Origin: an uncultured Ignavibacteriota bacterium
GTDB lineage: Bacteria > Bacteroidota > Ignavibacteria > UBA10030 > UBA8401
Length of the DNA stretch: 46,217 bases
Direction: 5' to 3'
Assembly (NCBI GenBank): GCA_903884005.1
Contig: CAISDA010000004.1
Coordinates: 1-46,217, forward strand
Shown one piece after another: positions 31,810 through 39,966 of the stretch (the stretch's first letter is position 1; the number at the start of each line of letters is the position of its first letter). The notes below the pieces were generated by a model. It saw only the letters and a list, made by a program, of their open reading frames with translations, did not search any database and was not told the DNA's origin. Position numbers and translations under genes: made by a program.

Positions 31810-34704
31810 CTAGTGTTCTGTAACGATGATGCAGACGATCGTTTGATCGTCGTGCTGAGGCACATTCCCGGCAAAGGCTTTCACCTCGGCATACAGATTC
31901 TCGCAGACGGCCGATGAAGGCTCGGCGTGATGCCGTTCAAGGAATGCGCACAGGCGGTCGTCGCCGAATTCGTCTCCGCGATCATTGCGCGCCTCGGTAA
32001 TGCCGTCGGACACAAAGAGGTAGACATCGCCCGTGTGAAGGTCCCTGCTCATTTCATTGAGCAGGGAAAACGGCTCGTCGCCATCGTCGAGGCCGAGACC
32101 GATGCCCGGCGGGACGATTTTTTCCACGGCATGCGCCGCTGCATTATAATAGAACAACGGAAGATGCCCTGCGCGCGCGATGTGCACTGTGCGCAAGGCG
32201 AGATCGAATTCGGCTCCGAGCACTGTCACGAACGACCGCTTTTCGAGGTCCCGGCAGAGCAGCCTGTTTGCACGGATGAACAACTCCCGCGGAGAAAGCC
32301 CGAACGTAAAGAGCGAACGCAGAATGCCCTGCACCTTGGACATATATAAGGCGGCGCTCGTGCCCTTGCCGCTGACATCGCCGATGATCACCGTGACCTT
32401 CGTCGGATCGGTTTCGAGATAATCGTAAAAATCTCCGCCCACCTCCATGGCCGGCAGAGAGCCGCCGTCGATATCCAGTCCGCGCACCTGCGGATGTTCC
32501 TGCGGGAGCGATGCAAGCTGGATCTTCCGCGCAATTTCAAGCTCATGCTTCATGCGTTCCTGTTCCGCGAGTTCTTCGTACAGGAATGCGTTTTCGATGG
32601 ACACCGATGCCTGCATCGCGGCGGACGTGAGGAAAGAAATATCAGCGTCCTTGAATGCCGTCTCGGAAAGTTTTTCGCCGACGAGGAGCGCGCCGATGAG
32701 CCGTTCTTTTGAGCGGATCGGCAGCACAATAGAAATTCCCGAGCGCTCCATCATGGCGCGCAGCGGAGCGGAAAGATATTCAACACGGACGGAATCGGCG
32801 ATGGCTTTGAAAGCGCCGATGAGGAGCGTCTGATTGGGAATGCAGACGCCTCCGATATCCGATACTTCCTTCCCGGCTGTTTCGATGCAGCAGCAGTGCT
32901 CTTCGTTCCTAAAAAAGAGGACGGCCGCCTGTTTCACCTTCAGCAGATCGGCCAGGGTGGAAACAAGGCCCTGCGCCATATCCTCCATCCCCAGTTTGGC
33001 GGCCAGGGCTTCGGACAGTTCACTGAGCGCACGGCGATAGTCGAATTGTGTCTGATAATATTGTTCATCGATGAATTTCTGTCCTCTCCGGCGGACGACC
33101 ACAAACGCAAACACGGCGGCGAGTCCGAGCAGCATCGAGGCTATTTTCCCGTTCCGCAAAAATTCGGAGGCGGAGACGGGCGCATCGGTGATCAAAACGG
33201 ATGCGCCCGTGAATTCAATATTCTGCAGCGGCAGCACGACATCGGGAAGCGAGAAGAACAGCATGAGCAGTCCGATAGCCAATACCGTATTCCACACAAT
33301 GGTCAATGCCGTGTACTGCAGATTGCGCCGTATGCGCAGAGACATATCGAGCAGTTGATAGCGGCCGATCGTGTAGAGATATGCGAGGGGGTAGAGCAGC
33401 AGAGACACAACGACAATATTCACCAACATTGCCCCGCGGCTGCCGAACAACGGCTGGATGAACGTTGCTGCAAGAATCAGCGCCGATATGATCAAGATGC
33501 TGCTCCACACAACGCGCATCATGGATTGAGGCCACAGGACAGCGCCGGCGGCTTTCATTCTGTCGATGAACCAGTTGTAGAACCCCGCATCACGCAGCGT
33601 TATATTCCGGTACGATTCTAATTTTTCTCTGTTCAGAAATCGAACGATCTTGAAATAGACCATCACCGAAAACGCCCCGAAAATGATGGGCTGACTTTTC
33701 GTGATGAGCGCCACGACGGCAAAGGTTCCGCTGATGAGATAGATAACCATCGTGTGATACTTGCCGGCAAGAAGAACGGTGTGTTCTTTAGGGAAATAAA
33801 AAAAACTGTGCGTAAATAACACAGTGCCCCCGAAGACTCCGCACATGACCATCACTGAACGAAAGACACGGATCAGCTCCAGATCCGAAGACCGGCCCTG
33901 AGTAACGACCATGATGATGCAGCTTGTCGCAATGAATGCCCAACCGAGCAGCCGAGCACCGATCAGGTTCGGCCGTTTGAGCGCCAGAAAAATCCCGGTG
34001 CCCCAATAGCACAAACCGACACAAAAAACGAGGAGCACGGTAAATGCTACGCCGAATTTCGCAAGGGTGATCTGCAGCGTCAGCGGACGGTCGTCCCGAT
34101 ACACATCGTACCGGAGAGACTTGTCGACCTGCCCCTGGCGCAGCATCTTGTCCGCCGTTTGCGCATCGGAAAACGCTTGATCGTTGATGCGGAAAATAAT
34201 GTCGCCTGTTTTCATGCCGGCGCGGTCAGATGCGCCGCCCTGCAGGACCGAGATCACGAGCACGACGTTCGAATATTCGGTCAACACATCCCGGGTCAAA
34301 TATTTTTTTCCGACGGTGTAGGTGAACGTTTTATTAAGCGCGGCGCGGAAGAGCGCAATCCCGACGCTGTCGCGTGTCGGGGAAGCGTCGATCGCCCGCA
34401 TGGCCTCGGCGAGCGTGCCGATCGTTGTGTTGTTCACAGACACAATGACGTCACCGGCCAGCAGGGCGTTCGGCTGTGCCTCCGCAGCGCGGTCGAACAC
34501 TTGCAATCCCGTTTCGGCATTGAATGAGGCCGGCACTTCTGCACGGACAAAAACGGAGGATGGAGTATCCCGAAAGACATTCTCGTCCGTCGGTGTGCTG
34601 GCAATATGGTAGAAATTAAACCCTCCCATGTACAAACAGACGGCGGCGATTGCCAGCGTGAGCGCACGAACGAGACGGGGATGATTTTCGAATATAAATT
34701 TCAT
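31810..34704 (-). CDS. PDZ-membrane-GAF-SpoIIE (PP2C) phosphatase sensor
   Basis: The product has 964 residues from ATG 34704. One membrane helix (~12-33) precedes two tandem PDZ-like domains outside the cell membrane: LAGDVIVSVNNTTIG in the first (~75-135) and SDRAGMKTGDIIFRINDQAF in the second (~140-215). Eight or so membrane helices follow (~220-555), then a cytosolic GAF domain (~580-705, FFRNEEHCCCIETAGK ... VLPIRSKERLIGALLVGE), a linker helix (MKHELEIARKIQLASLP) and a SpoIIE-type PP2C phosphatase: GGDFYDYL, IIGDVSGKGTSAALYMSK, and final DDQTIVCIIV. It should dephosphorylate an anti-anti-sigma-like protein in answer to a periplasmic ligand or peptide end. No partner-switch genes lie nearby. 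It is the first gene of the signalling run. Confidence 0.87.
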   Translation of the reverse strand: MKFIFENHPRLVRALTLAIAAVCLYMGGFNFYHIASTPTDENVFRDTPSSVFVRAEVPASFNAETGLQVFDRAAEAQPNALLAGDVIVSVNNTTIGTLAEAMRAIDASPTRDSVGIALFRAALNKTFTYTVGKKYLTRDVLTEYSNVVLVISVLQGGASDRAGMKTGDIIFRINDQAFSDAQTADKMLRQGQVDKSLRYDVYRDDRPLTLQITLAKFGVAFTVLLVFCVGLCYWGTGIFLALKRPNLIGARLLGWAFIATSCIIMVVTQGRSSDLELIRVFRSVMVMCGVFGGTVLFTHSFFYFPKEHTVLLAGKYHTMVIYLISGTFAVVALITKSQPIIFGAFSVMVYFKIVRFLNREKLESYRNITLRDAGFYNWFIDRMKAAGAVLWPQSMMRVVWSSILIISALILAATFIQPLFGSRGAMLVNIVVVSLLLYPLAYLYTIGRYQLLDMSLRIRRNLQYTALTIVWNTVLAIGLLMLFFSLPDVVLPLQNIEFTGASVLITDAPVSASEFLRNGKIASMLLGLAAVFAFVVVRRRGQKFIDEQYYQTQFDYRRALSELSEALAAKLGMEDMAQGLVSTLADLLKVKQAAVLFFRNEEHCCCIETAGKEVSDIGGVCIPNQTLLIGAFKAIADSVRVEYLSAPLRAMMERSGISIVLPIRSKERLIGALLVGEKLSETAFKDADISFLTSAAMQASVSIENAFLYEELAEQERMKHELEIARKIQLASLPQEHPQVRGLDIDGGSLPAMEVGGDFYDYLETDPTKVTVIIGDVSGKGTSAALYMSKVQGILRSLFTFGLSPRELFIRANRLLCRDLEKRSFVTVLGAEFDLALRTVHIARAGHLPLFYYNAAAHAVEKIVPPGIGLGLDDGDEPFSLLNEMSRDLHTGDVYLFVSDGITEARNDRGDEFGDDRLCAFLERHHAEPSSAVCENLYAEVKAFAGNVPQHDDQTIVCIIVTEH

Positions 34705-34764
34705 ATCGGTACAAAATTTGTGAGCCGTTTTTTCCCGCAAATCGACTACTTGAATGCAATGTTA

Positions 34765-34793
34765 AGAATAATAAATCCGCCATGCAATTGCAA
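34765..34793 (-). promoter_or_regulatory. Candidate promoter for the SpoIIE-phosphatase run
   Basis: On the minus strand TTGCAA (34793-34788) and TATTCT (34770-34765) are 17 bp apart, with 4 of 6 matches in each box. It lies about 55 nt before the phosphatase start, in the gap shared with the divergent helicase gene. The match is only moderate. Confidence 0.3.
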
Positions 34794-34830
34794 CTTGCCC
34801 TTCCGATTCTCTTTCGGTATTTTGGGCATT

Positions 34831-37800
34831 ATGACATCATCGATCCTTTCCACATTTCATCCCTTTGTACGCTCCTGGTTCGAACGGACATTCGGTGAGC
34901 CGACGGCCCCTCAGGAACTGGGCTGGAAGCCGATCTCCGAAGGCAGGAACACGCTCATTGTCGCTCCGACCGGAACAGGAAAGACCATCGCCGCTTTTCT
35001 CTGGTGCATCAATCATTTGATCGAGGAGCGAAGCGCGGGAGAAAGCGCACCGATCCCAGGCGTACGCATCCTCTACCTTTCACCATTGAAAGCGCTCAAC
35101 AACGACATACACAGGAACCTGGAGGAACCGCTGGCGGGGATTCAATTGGAAGCCGAACGCCGGGGAGCCGCGATACCGCGTATCCGGTCAGCCGTCAGGA
35201 CCGGAGACACGACGCAGTCGCAACGCCGGGGCATACTCGCACATCCGCCGGACATACTCATCACGACGCCCGAGTCGCTCTATTTAATGCTGACCTCGAA
35301 GCATGCGCGCAAAATATTTTCGACTGTGCGCTATGTGATCGTGGACGAGATACACTCGCTCGCCCCGACAAAGCGCGGTGTCCATCTTTCGCTCTCGCTC
35401 GAACGGCTGGAGGCGCTGGCGGCGGCTTCGCCCATACGCATCGGACTCTCGGCCACACAAAAACCGCTGGAGACGATCGCCCATTTTTTAGGCGGCAACG
35501 ACGTTGCACATGAACGCCGCACCGCGCGCCCGGTGACGATCGTGGATGCCGGAGTGCAGAAGGCAATGGACGTGCGCGTTCAGTGTGTGGCGCACGATTT
35601 TTCGGACCTCCCCCAGGACAGTGTGTGGCCGCTCATTTACCCCGAGCTCATCAAAGCGATCGGCCGGCATCGGACCACATTGATCTTCGTGAACAATCGC
35701 CGGCTGGCCGAGAGGATAGCGGCGAAACTGAACGAAATTCTTTTCGGCACCGAGGATACATTCAACCTGAAAGCCGTGCCGAGACAGATGGACCGCAGGG
35801 CTGCGAAGACCTCGGCGGCGGCGAAGAATGCCGCCCTTCTGGAAGGGCTCCCTATGAATGATGCCGCAATCCATGGAGTCCGTGCCGGCAATGCGGGAGC
35901 ACTACACCATGAAGAAGCGCGCACAGGCAACGCCGGAACACTACACCATGAAGAATCGCGCACAGGCAATGCTGCACTCGACACCAGCGGCCTGTCGTCC
36001 AATGATGAAGGAGTGTATATACAGGCGTATCACAGCAGCATGTCGCGCACGGCGCGTGAAGACATGGAGCGCCGGCTGAAGGAAGGATCGCTCCGTGCGC
36101 TGGTGGCCACGTCGTCGCTCGAACTCGGCATCGACATCGGCAGCGTCGACCTCGTGATACAGCTGCAATCGCCCAAAGGCATTGCGCGCGGCCTGCAGCG
36201 TATCGGGCGGTCAGGACATGTGGTGCACGCCGTCAGCAAGGGGCGTCTCTTCCCTACTCATCGGGAAGACCTCGTTGAATGTGCAGTGATCACGAAGGAG
36301 ATACTGGCCTATCAGATCGAGACAAGCCGCATTCCGGCCAACTGCCTCGATGTGCTCGCCCAGCAGATCGTGGCATGCGTGAGCATCGAAGAATGGAACG
36401 CGGACGACCTCTACGATCTCGTCACACAGTCGTCCTGTTACGAAACGCTCACGCGCGAAATGTTCATCCATGTTGTGGACATGCTCGCCGGGCGCTACAC
36501 GAACGAGTCGTTTCGCGAATTGCGTTCGCGCATCGTCTTCGACAAAACGCGGAACATGCTCATCGCACTGCCGGGTTCCTCGCATCTGGCGATCATGGGG
36601 GCGGGCACGATACCTGACCGCGGCTATTTCGGGGTCTACCTTGCCGATAAAAAGACGAAGATCGGCGACGTTGATGAGGAATTCATTTACGAGAGCAGGA
36701 CCGGAGATACGTTCATACTCGGATCGAATGTGTGGAGGATGGTGGAGATCGATGCCAATCGGATCCTGGTGGAACCCGCGCCCGGACAACCGGCACGCAT
36801 GCCGTTCTGGAAAGGCGAGGGCATCGGCCGCACATACGAATTGAGCGTCAAGATCGGTGAATTCCGCGAACACATAGCGCGGTCGCTGGCACGTCCCGGC
36901 GGTGATTCGGCAGGGGTTCACTCCGAGTATTCGGTTGCTGCAGACGGGACGATCAGTGACGACGCGTTCGAGGCGGAACTCCGTTCGGCATACAGCCTCG
37001 ATTTCAATGCGGCCCGGAACATTATTGAGTACCTCCGCGGCCAGCGCGACGCCACCGGCATCGTGCCGTCGCACACACGGATCGTGGTCGAAGGCTTCCG
37101 CGACGAGATCGGCGACCCGCGGATTGTCGTCCATTCCTGCTTCGGCAGAAGCATCAATGCGCTGCTGGGAATCGTGCTCAAAAAAGTGCTCACCGCACAG
37201 CTCGGCATCGACGTGCAGATGTTGTACAACGACGACGGCATTCTCTTCCGCTGCCCCGATGTGGAGCGCATGCCCCTCGATATTTTTTCATCGATCGATC
37301 TGCTGTGCGCGCAGGAATCCGTCGTCGAGGAGCTCCCGTCATCGCCGCTGTTCGCATCGCTCTTCAGACAGAATGCGGAACGGGCGCTGCTGCTGCCCAA
37401 AGCGTTGCCGGGCAAACGTACGCCGCTGTGGCTGCAAAGGCTCAGGGCGGGAGACCTGCTGCAGATCGTGCAGCGTTCGAACGACTTCCCCATCGTCATC
37501 GAAACATTCCGCGACTGTCTGAACGACGTGCTGGACCTCGAGCATTTCAAGGACGTGCTGGCACGTCTGGAAGCAGGCGACATCACGGTCCACATGGTGC
37601 AACGAGAAACCCCTTCGCCCTTTGCCGTGAGCATCTTGTTCGAGTTCATCGCGGTGTATATGTACGAAGCTGACCGGCCGAAAAAATCCGGATCGATGGT
37701 TCCCGTCAACACGGACCTGCTGCGCGAAGTCGTGGATCTGGACACGGTCTCGTCCGTGCTTTCGCCCGACGCGCTCGCGAAGATCGAAGAGCAGCTGCAG

Positions 37801-39777
37801 TTCACGGCCGCAACGCGGCGCGCCCGGTCGGCCGCAGAATTGTTCGACATCGTGCTGCGATTGGGCGAGCTCACACGCGGTGAATTGGAGGAACGCACGG
37901 ATAACCCGGAATTCATCGGGCAGTTGTCCGAACAGGGATCGCTCGCCCGATGCACAATCGGCGGCCGCGAATTTTATATCGCCGCCGAAGAACTCCCGCT
38001 CTATCGGGCGGCATTCCCTAAGCGTGACGAGACCAATGATCCGCCGGGCCTTTGGTCTGGGTTGCCCGGCATTACCGATGCGAATGAACCGCCCGTCTTT
38101 CGATCTCCATCTCCATCTCCATCCCCGTCCAATGACAGTACGGCATCGGCCGACGTCGCGGGACTCATCGACAGGACCGAGGCGCTCATACTGATCGCAC
38201 TGCGCTCACTGCGCACGCGCGGCATCGTGAATGAAAATTTTTTTGCCGAACGCTACGGCATCACTGCAGCCGACGCTCCGCGCTTCCTCGCTCATCTGGA
38301 GGCTCAGGACGACGTCGTACGCGGACACTTCACCTCGCCCGATACCAATGAATGGTGCTCGCGTTCAAACCTGGAACGCATACACCGCGCATCACTCTCG
38401 TTGAAGCGGCGCGAGATCACGCCGGCGACGCTGCCGCAGTTTGCCGAATTTCTCTCGCAGTGGCAGCACCGGCATCCGCTCTGCGTTGTGCGCGGCGAGG
38501 AAGGATTCCGGCGGATACTCGACCAGATGATCGGACTCTCGCTGCCGCAGGAGGTGTGGGAAAACGAGATCTTCGCTCCGCGCATGAAGCCGTACGATCC
38601 GCACGTGCTTCGGAAAATGACACAGTACGGAGAGCTGTTGTGCATGGGAAGCGACGCGGGGAAAATTTCGTGGTTCATGCGGGGCGACGGCGCACTGTAT
38701 CTGGACGAACAAGCCGGTGCGCGCCTCGAGAGTCTTTCGAAGACGGCGAAAGAGGTGTACGATCTGCTCTTGCATCGCGGTGCCCTCTTCCTGTCCGATC
38801 TGCGAACCATGACCGTCTATACGCTTGCCGCACTGAACAAGGCGCTCTCTGAATTATTCTGGAGCGGTCTCGTCACCAACGACTCCACTGACGAGGTGTT
38901 GAAGATAAAACGATTCAGGGCGTCGGATTCGTCGCCGTTCCCCGACGAAAAAATCGCGCTTGTCGCTCCGTCCCGGAATCCTCTCCGGTTCGCCGCCGCA
39001 CGCAGTGTGCGCGACGCATTGCGCAACGCACCCGGATGGAATGGACGCTGGTCCGTGCTGCATCAGGATGGCGTGTTGGGGCAGCCGCTGTCGATCGTCG
39101 AAAAGGCACGGCGGCAAACGGAACAATTATTGCTGCGATACGGCATTGTTGCCCGGGAACTCGCGAAGCGCGAAACATCGATGATGCCATGGAGTGTCAT
39201 AGCGTTCGAGCTGCAACGGATGGAAATGCGCGGTGAGATCCGGCGCGGTTATTTTGTCGAGGGGTTGTCGGGCATGCAATTTGCACTGCCCGAGGCGCAC
39301 ACGCTCTTGCAGTCGCTACGGGAACAGACAGCCAGTACGCCAGGCATCGAACAGCGTCTGGCATCCGGCGTCACAACCGGTCTGCCGCCCAGTCCACCGT
39401 TTCAATCCGGGCCGTGCATCGTCATCAACGCGTGCGACCCCGCACTGCCGTACGGGCAGGGCATCGAAACGCCCGGCGGCCTGCGCATATCCCGGTCGCC
39501 CCAGAATTTCTGCGCGCTCATAAACGGCACTCCGCTTGTCTGGTTCGACCAATTCGGCGGGCGGATCTTGACGGTTCCGGACAGTTCCGACGAACATATT
39601 CAGGACGCGATCGCGCGCTTTGTTGCGCATCTGCGGCAACTGCCGCATCGGGACCGGACATCCATCACTGTTGAATACTGCAACGACGAGAGGCCGTCCG
39701 CCAGTCCGATGGAGCCGCTGTTGCGGTCTGCGGGATTCTACAGAGACAAGGTGCAGACGATGCGGCTCGATCTGTAG
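34831..39777 (+). CDS. lhr: Lhr-family large helicase (full-length, with C-terminal extension)
   Basis: The protein has 1648 residues, the size of full Lhr proteins, not of the ~900-residue core forms. The N-terminus FHPFVRSWFERTFGEPTAPQ is the Q-motif region. Motif I is APTGTGKT (~48-55), the DEAD-box variant DEIH sits in VIVDEIHSLAPTKRG, motif III is LSATQKP, and motifs V/VI are ATSSLELGIDIGSVDLVI and QRIGRSGH. The Lhr-specific winged-helix and core domains follow (LPGSSHLAIMGAGTIPDRGYFGVYL), then the large C-terminal region. Lhr proteins move 3'-5' on DNA and unwind RNA:DNA hybrids, in repair. Two odd insertions are visible: about 85 residues with a 13-residue tandem repeat inside the helicase core, and a Ser-Pro linker near residue 1095. 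ATG 34831 is used because the family N-terminus begins there. Confidence 0.92.
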   Translation: MTSSILSTFHPFVRSWFERTFGEPTAPQELGWKPISEGRNTLIVAPTGTGKTIAAFLWCINHLIEERSAGESAPIPGVRILYLSPLKALNNDIHRNLEEPLAGIQLEAERRGAAIPRIRSAVRTGDTTQSQRRGILAHPPDILITTPESLYLMLTSKHARKIFSTVRYVIVDEIHSLAPTKRGVHLSLSLERLEALAAASPIRIGLSATQKPLETIAHFLGGNDVAHERRTARPVTIVDAGVQKAMDVRVQCVAHDFSDLPQDSVWPLIYPELIKAIGRHRTTLIFVNNRRLAERIAAKLNEILFGTEDTFNLKAVPRQMDRRAAKTSAAAKNAALLEGLPMNDAAIHGVRAGNAGALHHEEARTGNAGTLHHEESRTGNAALDTSGLSSNDEGVYIQAYHSSMSRTAREDMERRLKEGSLRALVATSSLELGIDIGSVDLVIQLQSPKGIARGLQRIGRSGHVVHAVSKGRLFPTHREDLVECAVITKEILAYQIETSRIPANCLDVLAQQIVACVSIEEWNADDLYDLVTQSSCYETLTREMFIHVVDMLAGRYTNESFRELRSRIVFDKTRNMLIALPGSSHLAIMGAGTIPDRGYFGVYLADKKTKIGDVDEEFIYESRTGDTFILGSNVWRMVEIDANRILVEPAPGQPARMPFWKGEGIGRTYELSVKIGEFREHIARSLARPGGDSAGVHSEYSVAADGTISDDAFEAELRSAYSLDFNAARNIIEYLRGQRDATGIVPSHTRIVVEGFRDEIGDPRIVVHSCFGRSINALLGIVLKKVLTAQLGIDVQMLYNDDGILFRCPDVERMPLDIFSSIDLLCAQESVVEELPSSPLFASLFRQNAERALLLPKALPGKRTPLWLQRLRAGDLLQIVQRSNDFPIVIETFRDCLNDVLDLEHFKDVLARLEAGDITVHMVQRETPSPFAVSILFEFIAVYMYEADRPKKSGSMVPVNTDLLREVVDLDTVSSVLSPDALAKIEEQLQFTAATRRARSAAELFDIVLRLGELTRGELEERTDNPEFIGQLSEQGSLARCTIGGREFYIAAEELPLYRAAFPKRDETNDPPGLWSGLPGITDANEPPVFRSPSPSPSPSNDSTASADVAGLIDRTEALILIALRSLRTRGIVNENFFAERYGITAADAPRFLAHLEAQDDVVRGHFTSPDTNEWCSRSNLERIHRASLSLKRREITPATLPQFAEFLSQWQHRHPLCVVRGEEGFRRILDQMIGLSLPQEVWENEIFAPRMKPYDPHVLRKMTQYGELLCMGSDAGKISWFMRGDGALYLDEQAGARLESLSKTAKEVYDLLLHRGALFLSDLRTMTVYTLAALNKALSELFWSGLVTNDSTDEVLKIKRFRASDSSPFPDEKIALVAPSRNPLRFAAARSVRDALRNAPGWNGRWSVLHQDGVLGQPLSIVEKARRQTEQLLLRYGIVARELAKRETSMMPWSVIAFELQRMEMRGEIRRGYFVEGLSGMQFALPEAHTLLQSLREQTASTPGIEQRLASGVTTGLPPSPPFQSGPCIVINACDPALPYGQGIETPGGLRISRSPQNFCALINGTPLVWFDQFGGRILTVPDSSDEHIQDAIARFVAHLRQLPHRDRTSITVEYCNDERPSASPMEPLLRSAGFYRDKVQTMRLDL
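35887..35972 (+). repeat. 39-bp in-frame tandem repeat inside lhr
   Basis: Two full 39-bp units (35887-35925 and 35926-35964) differ at four positions. A third unit is cut after 8 bp (35965-35972), though its coding sense continues briefly. Each unit encodes 13 residues, GNAG-x-LHHEE-x-RT. The copies lie in a variable stretch of the helicase core between the LAERIAAKLNEI helix and the YIQAYHSSMSR motif. Confidence 0.9.
38104..38130 (+). repeat. Hexamer repeat coding a Ser-Pro linker in lhr
   Basis: TCTCCA occurs three times in tandem, followed by two diverged copies. The frame encodes (SP)4-S, a stiff linker between the Lhr core and its C-terminal region. Confidence 0.85.
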
Positions 39778-39788
39778 TGGTAGTGGTC

Positions 39789-39805
39789 GCGGTCAGTACG
39801 ACCGC
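39789..39805 (+). terminator. Weak hairpin after lhr
   Basis: GCGGTC (39789-39794) pairs with GACCGC (39800-39805) around a 5-nt loop, 12 bp after the lhr stop. Only CTATTTT follows, some 8 bp later. The remaining gap to uvrA (to 39966) shows nothing else. Confidence 0.3.
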
Positions 39806-39966
39806 AGCGCGCTATTTTCAACGAATGAAATTCTGCCGAAACGTCATCGTGGCAAAGGTGGGCGAAATGACATTTCATCCAAACGAAGGCGGTGCTGAAG
39901 GGCGAGGTACCTCCGCGCGCCGCATAAAGCAAAAACCGGATGATACGGCATGGATGAGATGACTAC

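Noticed and set aside
34606-34830. 75-codon N-terminal extension of Lhr
   Set aside because: It overlaps the divergent phosphatase start and its promoter region, and the family N-terminus begins at the ATG at 34831.
35887-35972. CRISPR-like direct repeats
   Set aside because: The units are contiguous without spacers, in frame, and inside a conserved helicase gene; no cas genes are present.
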